In this document: piece by piece, positions 12,431-24,105 of the stretch
Layout: each line of letters begins with the position of its first letter
How positions within the stretch are numbered: position 1 is the stretch's first letter
NCBI GenBank assembly: GCA_029961685.1
Contig: JARWKL010000006.1
Coordinates: forward strand, 17,299,276 to 17,363,275
Origin: Aristolochia californica
Taxonomy: Eukaryota; Streptophyta; Magnoliopsida; Piperales; Aristolochiaceae
Direction: 5' to 3'
DNA length: 64,000 nucleotides
The notes under the pieces: generated by a model
Database searches by the model: none
What the model was told of the DNA's origin: nothing
Seen by the model: the letters and a program-made list of their open reading frames with translations, nothing else
Program-made: the position numbers and the translations under genes

Positions 12431-14348
12431 ACACTTAGTTAAAAATGCCTCGCTTCCCCTCTTCCGATGGTTGCAAAATCCAATATATAAAAAACTAAAA
12501 GAGTTTACAACCCTTTGAAATCACACATACTTTTTGGAATTACATCTCTCAGCATTTGTACATTTCCATTTTGTATGATCAATTTTTTTCAAATTCAAAC
12601 TTCAGTTTTCACTTTCCAATTTTTCTTGGAAACAAAAATATTGGGAAAATGGATCACATCAAAATGAAAATTTTCGAGTTTATTTATGAAAAAAATTCAA
12701 AACTATATTAAATGTAAGGGAAGAAAATTATTTCATGCACTAAAAATGAACACCAAAGTTTTATTATCCTTGTTTGGGAAATTCCACTAGTACAACCCCT
12801 AGTAACTTGGTGGAACATTATAAGAAAGATATTTCTAATTGATCCTAACATGTTTTAAATGTGGTGGATATGGATGCCTGAAACATGTTGAAGATGAAAA
12901 TGACCTCATGATCCAAAAATTTCAAAGAGTAGAAAAAAATTAATTCTCAAGTTAATGTGCTGTGGGAAATTTACCAGAGCCAAACAAACCACTTTTAGCA
13001 AATTTTACAAAAAGCGGACCTAAAAATCATAGATCATCGTAAATGTTTTTATCAGTTAATGATGTGTAATGGCTATAATTTTGGTTAGAAATGACTTATG
13101 GTTTGGGAGTCAACACTCTGTTAAAAATGCCTCGCCCCCTCTTTCAATAATTGCAAAACCCAATATATAAAAAACATAAAGAGTTTACAACCCTTAAAAA
13201 TCATAGATACTTTTTGGAATTATCTCTCTCTGAATTTGTGCATTTCCATTTTGGATGTTCAATTTTTTTTCAATTCCAAACTTGAGTATTCACTCTCCAT
13301 TTTTTCTCGTAATAAAAAAGATAAGGAAAATAAATCACAATAAAATGAAAATTTTAGAGTTAACGTATGCAAAAAATAAAAAATAAAAAATTTAAGTGAA
13401 TAAAATTATTTCACGCATTAAAAATGAACATAAAGTTTTGTTATCCATGTTTGGATGTTCAATTTTTTTTCAAATCGAAACTTGAGTTATCATTCTTCCA
13501 TTTTTCTCGTAAACAAAAAGATAAGGTAAATAGATGACAAGAAAATGAAAATGTTCGAGTTTTTGTATGCAAAAAATTAAAAACTATAATAAGTATAATT
13601 GAAGAAAATCATTTCACGCACTTAAAATGAATACCAAAGTTTTGTTATCCATGTTTTTGAAATTCCACTAGTACAACCCCTAACAACTTGGAGGAATTTT
13701 ATAAGAAAGATATTTTTAATTGAATCCTAACATGTTTTAAATGTGGTGGATATGCATGCCTGAAACATGTTGAAGATGCAAATGACCTGATGATCCAAAA
13801 ATTTCAAGGAGTAGAATAAATTAAATTCTCAATTTAACGTGCTGTGGGATATTTACCATAGCCAAACAACCCACTTTTTGCCATTTTACAAAAAGCGGAC
13901 CTAACAATCATAGATCATCGTAAACGTTTTGATCGATTCATGACGTGAAACAGCTATAATTTTTGTTATAAATGACTTATGGTTTGGGAGTCAACATTCA
14001 GTTAAAAATGACTCACCCCCCTCTTCCGATGATTGCAAAACCCAATATATAAAAAACTAAAAGAGTTTAAAATCCTTAAAAATCGCAGATGCTTTTTGGA
14101 ATTATCTCGCTCAGCATTTGTGCATTTCCTTTTTGGATGTTCAATTTTTTTTTAAATCCAAACTTGAGTTTTCCCTCTCCCTTTTTTCTCTAAAACAAAA
14201 AGATATGGCAAATAGATCACAACAAAATGAAAATATTAGAGTTTATGTTTGCAAAAACTTTGAAAACTATAATAAAAGTAAGAGAATGAAATTATTACAT
14301 GCACTAAAAATGAACACCAAAGTTTTGTTATCTATGTTTGGGAAATTC
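12103..14348 (+). repeat. A-B-C multimer, copy at 12.1-14.3 kb
   Basis: Unit A (12103) has GATCTCTAATT and CGCTTCCCCTCTTCC. Unit B (12785) has CCCCTAGTAACTTGG, GGATGCCTGAAACATG and GACCTCATGATCC, and carries an extra 200 bp. Unit C (13666) has CTTGGAGGAATTTTATAAG and TTGAATCCTAACATG. The same types in the same order recur at 19.1-24.1 kb, so this is an older higher-order unit of about 2.1-2.3 kb. Confidence 0.7.
12785..13665 (+). repeat. Lengthened unit, 881 bp, about 200 bp partial duplication
   Basis: Near 13443-13460, CCATGTTTGG, which normally leads to GAAATTCCACTAG, jumps to ATGTTCAATTTTTTTTC. The last 200 bp of the unit are therefore read a second time, with a shared TTTGGA at the join. 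The same event is seen at 22558-23424. The two second halves differ by many point changes, so the event is old. Confidence 0.87.
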
Positions 14349-16730
14349 CACTAGTACAACCCCTAATGACTTGGTGGAACTTTATAAGAAAGAGATTTCT
14401 AATTGATCCTAACATGTTTTAAATATGGGGATATGCATGCCTGAAACATGTAAATGACCTAATGATCCAAAAAAATTGAGTAGAAAAAATTAAATTCTGA
14501 AGTTATCGTGCGGTGGGATATTTATCAGAGCCAAACAACCCACATTTTGTCTATTTTACAAAAAGCGGACCTACCAATCATAGATCATCGTAAATATTTT
14601 GATCGATTAATGAATTGTAACGGCTAATTTTTTTGTTAGAAATGACTAATGGTGGGGGAGTCAACACTCAGTTAGAAATGCCTCGCCCCCTCTTCTAATG
14701 ATTGCAAAACCCAAAATATAAAAGACTAAAAGAGTTTACAATCCTTCAAAATCACAGATACGTTTTGGAATTATCTCTCTCAGAATTTGGGTACTTTCCA
14801 ATTTGGATGATCAATTTTTTTTCAAATCGAAAGTTGAGTTTTCACTCTCCCATTTTTCTTGTAAATAAAAAAAATAAGGCAAATAGATCACAACAAAATG
14901 AAAATTTTAGAGTTTATGTATGCAAAAAATTGAAAACTATAATAAATGTAAGAGAATAAAATTATTTCACGCACTAAAAATGAACACCAAAGTTTTGTTA
15001 TCCATGTTTCGGAAATTCCACTTGTACAACCCCTAATAGCTTGGTGGAATTTTATAAGAAAGAAATTTCTAATTGATCCTAACATGTTTTAAATGTGGTG
15101 GATCTGCATGCCTGAAACATATTGAAGATGAAAATGACCTAATGATCCAAACATTTCAAGGAGTTGAAAAAATTAAATTCTCAAGTTAACATGCGGTGGG
15201 ATATTTACCAGAGCCAAACAACACACTTTTTGCCTCTTTTACAAAAGGCGGACCTAACAATCATAGATCAACGTAAATGTTTTAATTGATTAATGATGTG
15301 TAACGGCTATAATTTTTGATAGAAATGACTTATGGTTTGGGAGTGAACACTTAGTTAAAAATGCCTCGTCCCCCCTCTTCCGATGATAGCAAAACCCTAT
15401 ATATAAAAAACTAAAAGAGTTTACAATCCTTAAAAATCACAGATACTTTTTGGAAATATCTCTGTTAGCATTTGTGCTTTTCATTTTGGATGTTCAATTT
15501 TTTTTCAAATCCAAACTTGAATTTTCACTCAACTACTTTTTTCATAAACAAAAAGGGAAGGCAAATAGATCACAACAAAATGAAAATTTTGGAGTTTATG
15601 TTTTCAAAAAGTTGAAAAATATTATAAATGTAAGAGAATAAAATTATTTCACGCACTAAAAATGAACACCAAAGTTTTGTTATCCATGTTTGGGAAGGAC
15701 TACTAGTTCCTAATGACTTGGTGGAACTTTATCAGAAAGAGATTTCTAATTGATCCTAACATGTTATAAATGTGGGGGATATGCATGCCTGAAAAATGTT
15801 GATAATGCAAATGACCTAATGATCCAAAAATTTCAAGGAGTAGAAAAAATTAAATTCTCAAGTTAACGTGCGGTGGGATATTTACCCAAGCCAAACAACC
15901 CACTTTTTGCCTATTTTACAAAAGGCGGACCTAACAATCATAGATCATCGTGAATGTTTTGATTGATTAATGATGTGCAATAGCTATAATGATTGTTAGA
16001 AATGACTTATGGTTTGGGAGTCAACACTCAATTAAAAATGCCTCGCCGCCCGACCTCTTCCGATGATTGCAAAACCCAATATATAAAAAACTAATAGAAT
16101 TCAAAATCCTTAAAAATCACATATACTTTTTGGAATTATTTCTCTCAGCATTTGTGCATTTCCATTTTGGATGTTCAATTTTTTTCCAAGTCCAAACTTA
16201 AGTTTTCACTCTCTCATTTTTCTCGTGAACAAAAAGAAAAGGCAAATTGATCACAAAAAAATAAAAAATTTTGTGTTTTTGTATGCAAAAAAATTAAAAA
16301 CTATAATGAATGTAAGTGAAGAAAATTATTTCATGCACAAAAAATGAACACCAAAGTTTTGTTATCCATGTTTGGGAAATTCCACTAATACAACTCCTAA
16401 TAGCTTGGTGGAATTTTATTAGAAAGAGATTTCTAATTGATTCTAACCTGTTTTAAATGTGGTAGATATGCATGCCTGAAACATGTTGAAGAAGCAAATG
16501 ACATAATCATCCAAAAATTTCAAGGAGTAGAAAAAATTAAATTCTCAAGTTAACGTGCGGTGGGATATTTACCAGAGCCAAACAACCCACTTTTTTCCTA
16601 TTTTAAAAAAACCAAACCTAACAATCATAGATTATCGTAAATGTTTTGATCGATTAATAATGTGTAAAGGCTATAATGCTTGTTAGAAATGACTTATGGT
16701 TTGGGAGTCAACACTCAGTTAAAAAAACCT

Positions 16731-16742
16731 CCCCCCCCCCCC
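16731..16742 (+). repeat. Poly-C tract, 12 bases
   Basis: A moderate expansion at the usual place in the unit starting at 16383. Confidence 0.9.
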
Positions 16743-17064
16743 TCTTCTCTTGATTGCAAAACCCAATATATAAAAAAAAAATAGGGTTTACAGTTCTTAA
16801 AAATCACAGATACTTTTTTGAATTATCTATCTCAGAATTTGTGCATTTCCATTTTGGATGTTCAATTTTTTTCAAATCCAAACTTGAGTTTTCACTCTCC
16901 CATTTTTCTCGTAAAAAAAAAAAGGCAAATAGATCACAACAAAATGGAAATTTTAGAGTTTATGTATGCAAAAAATTTAAAACAATAATAAATTTAAGTG
17001 AAAAAAATTATTTCATGTACTAAAAATGAACACCAAAGTTTTGTTATCCAAGTTTGGGAAATTC

Positions 17065-19102
17065 AACTCGTACAACCCCTAATGACATGGTGGAACTTTA
17101 TAAGAAAGAGATTTCTGATTGATCCTAACATGTTTTAAATGAGGTGGATATGCATGCCTTAAACATGTTGATGATGCAAATGACCTAATGATCCAAAAAT
17201 TTCAAGGAGTAGTAAAATTTAAATTCTCAAGTTAACGTGTGGTGGGATATTTACCAGAGCCAAACAACCCACTTTTTGCCTATTTTACAAAAAGCGGTCC
17301 TAACAATCTTAGATAATCATAAATGTTTTGATCGATTAATGATGTGTAACGGCTATAATTTTTTTAAGAATCGACTTATGGTTTGGGACTCAATACTCAA
17401 TTAAAAATGCCTCGTCCCCCTCTTCAAATGATTGCAAAACCCAATATATAAAAAACTAAAAGAGTTTACAATCCTTAAAAATCACAGATAGTTTTCAGAA
17501 TTATCTCTCTCAGCCTTTGTGCATTTCCATTTTGGATGTTCAGTTTTTTTAAAATCCAAACATGACTTTTCACTCTCTCATCTTTCTTGTAAACAAAAAG
17601 ATAAGGCAAACAAATCACAACAAAATGAAAATTTTAGAGTTTATGTATGCAAAAAAATTAATACTATAATAAAGTTAAGTGAAGAAAATTATTTCACACA
17701 TTTAAAATGAACACCAAAGTTTTGTTATCCATGTTTGGGAAATTCCACTAGTACAACCCCTAATGACTTGGTGGAAATTTATAAGAGAGTGATTTCTGAT
17801 TAATCCTAACATGTTTCAAATGTGGTGGATATGCATGCCTTAAACATGTTGAAGATGCAAACGACCTAATCATCCAAAAATTTCAAGGGGTATAAGAAAT
17901 TCTCAAGTTAACGTGCGGTGGGATATTTACCATAGCCAAACAACCCTCTTTTTGCCTATTTTACAAAAAGCGGTCCTAACAATGATAGATCATTGTAAAT
18001 GTTTTGATCAATTAATGATGTGTAACGGCTATCATGTTTGTTAGAAATGACTTACTGTTTTGGAGTCAACACTCAGTTAAAAATGCCTCCCCCCCACCAC
18101 CCACCCCTCTCTTCCTATGATTGGAAAACCCAATATACAAAAAACTAAAAGAGTTTAAAATCGTTAAAAATCACAAATACTTTTTGGAATTATTTCTCTC
18201 AGCATTTGTGCATTTCCATTTTAGATGTTCAATGTTTTTCAAATCCAAACTTGAGTTTTCACTCTCTCATTTTTCTCGTAAACAAAAAGAAAAGGCAAGT
18301 AGATCACAACAAAATGAAAATTTTAGAATTTATGTATGCAAAAAATTGAAAACTATAATGAATGTAAGTGAAGAAAATTATTTCACGCACGAAAAATGAA
18401 CACCAAAGTTTTGTTATCCCTGTTTGGGAAATTCCACTAGTACAACCCCTAATAGCTTGCAGGAAACTTATAAGAAAGAGATTTCTAATTGATCCTAAAA
18501 TATTTTAAATGTGGTGGATATGCATGCCTTAAAAATGTTGAAGCTGCAAATGACCTGATGAACCAAAAATTTCAAGGAGTAGAAAAAAATTAATTCTCAA
18601 GTTAACGTGCGATGGGATATTTACTAGAGCCAAACAACCCACTTTTTGCCTATTTTACAAAAAGCGGACCTAACAATCATATATCATTGTAAATGTTTTT
18701 ATCGATTAATGATGTGTAACGGCTATAATTTTTGTTAGAAATGACTTACAGTTTGGGTGTCAACACTCAGTAACAAATGCCTCCCCCCCCATGCTCCCTC
18801 CTCTTCTGCTGTTTGCAAAACCCACTATATAAAAAAACTAAAAGAGTTTAAAATACTTAATAATCAGAGATACTTTTTGGAATTATAGCTCTCACCATTT
18901 ACGGATTTCTATTTTGGATGTTCCATTTTTTTAAATCCAAACTTGAGTTTTCTCTCTCCCATTTTTTAAGTAAACAAAAAGATAAGGGAAATAGATCACA
19001 ACAAAATAAAAAATTGAAAACTATAATAAAATTAAATGAAGAAAATTATTTCATGCACTAAAAATGAACACCAATGTTTTGTTATCCAAGTTTGGGAAAT
19101 TC
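17065..19102 (+). repeat. Three-unit cassette I-D-F, + copy
   Basis: Three consecutive variants: I (AAGAATCGACTTATGG near 17370, TTAATACTATAATAAAG near 17660), D (GGAAAACCC near 18123, AATGTTTTTCAAATCC near 18230) and F (GTTTGCAAAACCC near 18811 with CTCACCATTTACG near 18891). The same three occur on the - strand as F-D-I at about 34.8-36.6 kb and 51.8-53.66 kb, and as F-D at the start of block 2. A strand-reversed order is what duplication by inversion of a whole cassette predicts. Confidence 0.75.
17890..18975 (+). repeat. Inverted duplication, left arm (about 1.09 kb)
   Basis: The complement of this stretch reappears at 28797-29890. Shared private features include the C tract broken as CCCCCCCC-ATGCTCC near 18783-18797, the rare CCCACTATATAAA near 18830, AATTATAGCTCTCACC near 18880, TCTCTCTCCCATTTTTTAAG near 18950, a GGAAAACCCAATATAC variant near 18123 and GCTATCATGTTTG near 18028. 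Such a set does not occur together by chance among ordinary units. Confidence 0.88.
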
Positions 19103-19784
19103 CACTAGTACAATCCCTAATAGATTGGTGGAATTTTATAAGAAAGAGATTTCTAATTGATCCTAACATGTTTTAAATGTGGTGGATATGCATGCCTGAA
19201 ACATGTTGAAGATACAAATGACCTAATGATCCAAAAATTTCAAGGAGTAGAAAAAATTAAATTCTCAAGTTTACGTGCGGTGGGATATTTACCAGAGCCA
19301 AACAACCCACTTTTTGCCTATTTTAAAAAAAGCGGACCTAAATTTCATAGATCATTGTAAATGTTTTGATTGATTAATGATGTGTAACGGCTATAATTTT
19401 TGTTAGAAATGACTTATGGTTTGGGAGTCAACACTCAGTTAAAAATGCCTCGCCTCCCCTCTTCCAATGATTGCAAAATCCAATATATAAAAAAGTAAAG
19501 GAGTTTACAACCCTTAGAAATCATAGATACTTTTTGGAATTATCTCTCTCAGTATTTGTGCATTTCTATTTTGTATGTTCAATTTTTTTCAAATCCAAAC
19601 TTGAGTTTTCACATTACTATTTTTCTTGGAAACAAAAAGATTAGGAAAATGGATTACAACAAAATGAAAATTTTAGAGTTTATGTACGCAAAAAATTAAA
19701 AACTTTATTAAATGTAAGTGCAGAAAATTATTTCACGCACTAAAAATGAACACCAAAGTTTGGTTATCCTTTTTTGGGAAATTC
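19103..19784 (+). repeat. Representative satellite monomer, 682 bp
   Basis: A typical full-length unit that shows the anatomy. It opens with CACTAGTACAA. An early well-kept segment follows, with ACATGTTTTAAATG, the palindrome GCATGC and a second ACATGT. Next comes a segment ending near GTGGGATATTTACC, then a stretch with GATCGATTAATGATGTG-like sequence, then TTAAAAATGCCTCGCC leading into the C-rich tract. A TATATAA motif lies just after the tract. The last 300 bp are A/T-rich, with a run of T, a run of A and GAACACCAAAGTTT before the next start. The unit shows no internal subrepeat that I can see. About 680 bp is close to four nucleosome repeats, which may be coincidence. Confidence 0.93.
19484..19494 (+). 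promoter_or_regulatory. TATA-like motif kept in nearly every unit (example)
   Basis: TATATAAAAAA lies about 40 bases after the C-rich tract in this monomer and at the same place in nearly all others, on either strand according to block orientation. It resembles a eukaryotic TATA box. Transcription of satellites from internal promoters is known in plants and animals, but nothing here proves initiation, and TATATAA is easy to find in AT-rich DNA. The support is its fixed place and conservation among diverged units, which may simply reflect shared ancestry. Confidence 0.25.
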
Positions 19785-20516
19785 CACTAGTACAACCCCT
19801 ACTAACTTGGTGGAGCTTTATAAGAAAGATATTTCGAATTGATCTTAATATGTTTTAAATATGGCGGATATGGATGCCTGAAACATGTTGAAGATGACAA
19901 TGACCTCATGATCATAAAATTTCAAGGAGTAGAAAAAAAATTAATTCTCAAGTTAACAAGAGGTGGGATATTTACTATAGCTAAACAACCCATTTTTAGC
20001 CAATTTTACAAAAACCGGACCTAACAACCATAGATTATCGTAAATTTTTTATCGATTAATGATGTGTAACGGCTATAATTTTTGTTAGAAATGACTTACG
20101 GTTTGGGAGTAAACACTCAGTCAAGAATGCCCCCCTCCCCCCCGTTTTTCGATGATTGCAAAACCCAATATATAAAAAACTAAAATAGTTTACAACCTTA
20201 AAAATCACAGATACTTTTCGGAATTATCTCTCTCTGCATTTGTGCATTTCCAATTTGGATGTTCAATTTTTTTTCAAATCCAAACTTGATTTTTCACTCT
20301 CCCATTTTTCTCGTAATACAAGGCAAATAGATCACAATAAAATGAAATTTTAGAGTTTATGTATGCAAAATATTGAAAATTATATTAAATGTAAGTGCAG
20401 AAAATTATTTCACGCACAAAAAATGAACACCAAAGTTTTGTTATCCTTGTTTGAGAAAATTATTTCATTCACTAAAAATGAACACAAAAGTTTTGTTATC
20501 CATGTGATGGAAATTC
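19785..20516 (+). repeat. Lengthened unit, 732 bp, about 60 bp tandem duplication
   Basis: AAAATTATTTCACGCAC...CAAAGTTTTGTTATCC near 20400-20447 is followed by a second version (AAAATTATTTCATTCAC...AAAAGTTTTGTTATCC, near 20457-20502). The join is TTGTTTGAGAAAATTATTTC. The unit also has a shortened middle, with TCGTAATACAAGGC near 20311. Confidence 0.83.
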
Positions 20517-21198
20517 CACTAGTACAAACCCTAATAGCTAGGAGGAATTTTATAAGAAAGTGATTTCTAATTGAATCCTAACAGGTTTTAAATGTGGTGG
20601 ATGCATGCTTGAAACATGTTGAAGATCCAAATGACCTAATGATGCAAAAATTTCAAGGAGTAAAATAAATTAAATTCTCAAGTTAACATGCGGTGGGATA
20701 TTTACCTGAGCCAACTAACCCACTTTTTGCCTATTTTACAAAAAGCGAACCTAACAATCATTGATCGTCATAAATGTTTTGATCTATTAATTATGCGTAA
20801 TAGCTATAATTTTTGTTAGAAATGACTTATGGTTTGGGAGAGTCCACTCAGTTAAAAATGCCTCGCCCGCCCTCTTCCGATGATTGCAAAATCCAATATA
20901 TAAAACACTAAAAGAGTTTACAATCCTAAAAAATTGCAGATACTTTTTGGAATTATCTCTCTAAGCATTTGTGCATTTCCATTTTGGAAGTTCAATTTTT
21001 TTTCAAATCTAAACTTGAGTTTTCACTCTCCCTTTTTTCTCGTAAACAAAAAGATAATGGAAATAGATCACAACAAAATGAAAATTTTAGAGTTTATGTA
21101 TGTAAAAAATTGAAAACTATAATAAAATTAAATGAAGAAAATTATTTCACGCACTAAAAATGAACACCAAAGTTTTGTTATCCATGTTTGGGAAATTC

Positions 21199-24105
21199 CA
21201 CTAGTACAACCCCTAATAGCTTGGTGGAATTTTATAAGAACGAGATCTCTAATAGATCCTAACATGTTTTAAATGTGGTGGATATACATGCCTGGAACAT
21301 GTTGAAGATACAAATGACCTAATGATCCAAAAATTTCCAGGAGTAGAAAAAATTAAATTCTCAAGTTAGCGTGTGGTGGGATATTTACCAGAGTCAAACA
21401 ACCCACTTTTTGCCTATTTTACAAAAAGCGGACCTAACAATCATATATCATCGTAAATGTTTTGATCGATTAATGATGTGTAATGGCTATAATTTTTTTT
21501 AGAAATGACTTATGGTTTGGGAGTCAACACTCGGTTAAAAATGCCTCGCCTCCCCTCTTCCGATGATTGCAAAACCCAATATATAAAAAACTAAAAGAGT
21601 TTACAACCCTTAGAAATCACAAATACTTTTATGAATTATCTCTCTCAACCTTTGTGCATTTCTATTTTGTATGTTCAATTTTTTCCAAATCCAAACTTGA
21701 GTTTTCACATTACTATTTTTCTCGGAAACAAAAAGATTAGGAAAATGGATCACAACAAAATGAAAATTTTAGAGTTTATGTTTGCAAAAAATTGAAATCT
21801 ATATTAAATGTAAGTACATATAATTATTTCATGCACTAAAAAAGAACACCAAAGTTTGGTTATCCTTTTTATGGAAATTCCACTAGTACAACCCCTAGTA
21901 ACTTGGTGGAACTTTATAAGAAAGATTTTTCAAATTGATCTTAACATGTTTTAAATGAGGTGAACATGGATGCCTGAAACATGTTGAAGCTGAAAATGAC
22001 CTCATGATCATAAAATTTCGAGTAGAAAAAAATTAATTCTCAAGTTAACAAGCGGTGGGATGTTTACTAGAGCCAAACAACCCACTTTTAACCAAATTTA
22101 CAAAAAGCGGACCTAACAATCATAGATCATCATAAATATTTTTATCGATTAATGATGTGTAACAGCTATAATTTTTTTAGAAATGACTTACGGGTTGGGA
22201 GTCATCACCCAGTAAAAAATGCCCTCCCCGCCCCCTCTTCCGATGATTGCAAAACCCAATATATAAAAAACTGAAAGAGTTTACAACCCTTAAAAATCAC
22301 AGATACTTTTTGGAATTATCTCTCTCCGCATTTGTGCATTTCCATATTGGATGTTCTATTTTTTTTCAAATCCAAACTTGAGTTTTTACTCTCCCATTTT
22401 TCTCGTAAAAAAAAAAGCCAAATAGATCACAACAAAATGAAAATTTTAGAGTTTATGTATGCAAAAAATTAAAAATTATATTAAATGTAAGTGCATAAAA
22501 TTATTTCACGCACTAAAAAAGAACAGCAAAGTTTTGTTATCCTTTTTTGCGAAATTCCACTAGTACAACCCCTAGTAACTTGGTGGAACTTTATAGGAAA
22601 GACATTTCTAATTGATCCTAACAGGTTTTAAATGTGGTGGATATGGATGCCTGAAACATGTTGAAGATGAAAATGACCTCATGATCCAAAAATTTCAAGG
22701 AGTAGAAAAAAATTAATTCTCAAGTTAACTTGCGGTGGGATATTTACGAGAGCCAAACAACCCACTTTTAGCCAATTTTATAAATAGTGGATCTAACAAT
22801 CATAGATCATCATAAATGTTTTCATCGATTAATGTTGTGTAACAGCTATAATTTTTTTTAGAAATGACTTACTTTTTGGGAGTCAACACTCAGTTAAAAA
22901 TGCCACGCCCCCCTCTTCCGATGATTGCAAAACCCAATATATAAAAAACTAAAAGAGTTTAAAACCCTTAAAAATCACAGAAACTTTTTGGAATTATCTC
23001 TCTCAGCCTTTGTGCATTTCCTTTTTGGATGTTCAATTTTTTTTCAAATCCAAACTTGAGTTTTCACTCTCCTTTTTTTCTCGTAAAAGAAAAAAAAGCA
23101 AAATAGTTCACAACAAAATGAAAATTTTGGAGTTTATGTATGCAAAAAAATTAAAAAATAAATAAATGTAAGTGAATAATATTATTTCATGCACTAAAAA
23201 TGAACACCAAAGTTTTTTATCCATGTTTGGAAGTTCAATTTTTTTTCAAATCCAAACTTGAGTTTTCACTCTCCCAAAGATAAGGTAAATAGATCACAAC
23301 AAAATGAAAATTTTAGAGTTTTTGTATGCAAAAAATTAAAAACTATAATAAATATAAATGAAAAAAATTATTTCATGAACTAAAAATGAACACCAAAGTT
23401 TCGTTATCTATGTGATGGAAATTCCACTAGTAAAACCACTAATAGCTTGGAGGAATTTTATAAGAAAGTGATTTTTAATTGAATCCTAACATGTTTTAAA
23501 TGTGGTGGATATGCATGCCTAAAACATGTTGAAGATGCAAATGAACTAATGATGCAAAAATTTAAAAGACTAAAATAAATTAAATTCTCAATTTAACGTG
23601 CTGTGGGATATTTACCTGAGCCAAACAACCCACTTTTTGCCTATTTTACAAAAGTGGACCTAGCAATCATCGATCGTCATAAATGTTTTGATCTATTAAT
23701 AATGTGTAACGGCTACAATTTTTGTTAGAAATGACTTATGGCTTGGGAGACAACACTCAGTTAAAAATGCCTCGCCCCCCTCTTCTGATGATTGCAAAAT
23801 TCAATATATAAAAAACTAAAAGAGTTTACAATCCTTAAAAATCACAGATACTTTTTGGAATTATCTCTCTCAGCATTTGTGCATTTCTATTTTGGATGTT
23901 CAATTTTTTTCAAACCCAAAATTGTGTTTTCACTCTCCCATTTTTCTCGTAAACAAAAAGATAAGGGAAATAGATCACAACAAAATGAAAATTTTAGAGT
24001 TTATGTATGTAAAAAATTGAAAACTATAATAAAAGCAATTGAAGAAAATTATTTCACGCACTAAAAATGAACACCAAAGTTTTGTTATCCATGTTTGGGA
24101 AATTC
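21199..24105 (+). repeat. A-B-B'-C multimer, tetramer form (2,907 bp), copy 1
   Basis: A (21199, GAACGAGATCTCTAAT), B (21881, CCCCTAGTAACTTGG), B' (22558, same start type, with an extra 190 bp near 23225) and C (23425, CTTGGAGGAATTTT and CCATGTGATGGAAATT upstream). The following units at 24106 and 24788 repeat A and B at an offset of exactly 2,907 bp. It seems to be the trimer with the B unit doubled. Confidence 0.75.
22558..23424 (+). repeat. Lengthened unit, 867 bp, same duplication as 12785
   Basis: The join TCCATGTTTGGAAGTTCAAT lies near 23219-23238, with the same breakpoints as in the unit at 12785. The repeated part has lost the CATTTTTCTCGTAAACAAA stretch (CTCTCCCAAAGATAAGG near 23271), which explains the shorter length. 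Confidence 0.86.

Larger units (their letters stand above)
19103..21198 (+). repeat. A-B-C multimer, trimer form (about 2.1 kb)
   Basis: A (19103, with CGCCTCCCCTCTTCC and ACCCTTAGAAATCA), B (19785, CCCCTACTAACTTGG and GACCTCATGATC) and C (20517, TAGGAGGAATTTTATAAG and TTGAATCCTAACAGG). Unit B ends in a short tandem duplication near 20405-20516. The unit C start is preceded by CCATGTGATGGAAATTCC, a phrase seen elsewhere only before the C unit at 23425. Confidence 0.72.

Noticed and set aside
14888..15085. Frame of 65 codons on the opposite strand, with a true ATG (MLGSIRN...), intact in roughly ten units
   Set aside because: No known domain, low-complexity composition rich in F, I and S as expected from AT-rich DNA, and it is lost in most units with no sign of selection. 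Treated as chance.
19157..19360. Frame reading MILTCFKCGGYACLKH, which resembles a zinc-knuckle spacing of cysteines and histidine
   Set aside because: It starts at TTG, the spacing C-x2-C-x4-C-x2-H is not that of the retroviral-type knuckle, and the frame ends after about 40-80 codons with no other element protein nearby. Likely coincidence.
23792..24064. Recurrent frame of about 90 codons in the second half of many units (reading MQNPIYKK... when TTG is taken as start)
   Set aside because: It begins only with TTG directly after an in-frame TGA, has no ATG, and is broken by frameshifts and stops in most units. Its recurrence is explained by the tandem repeat itself.
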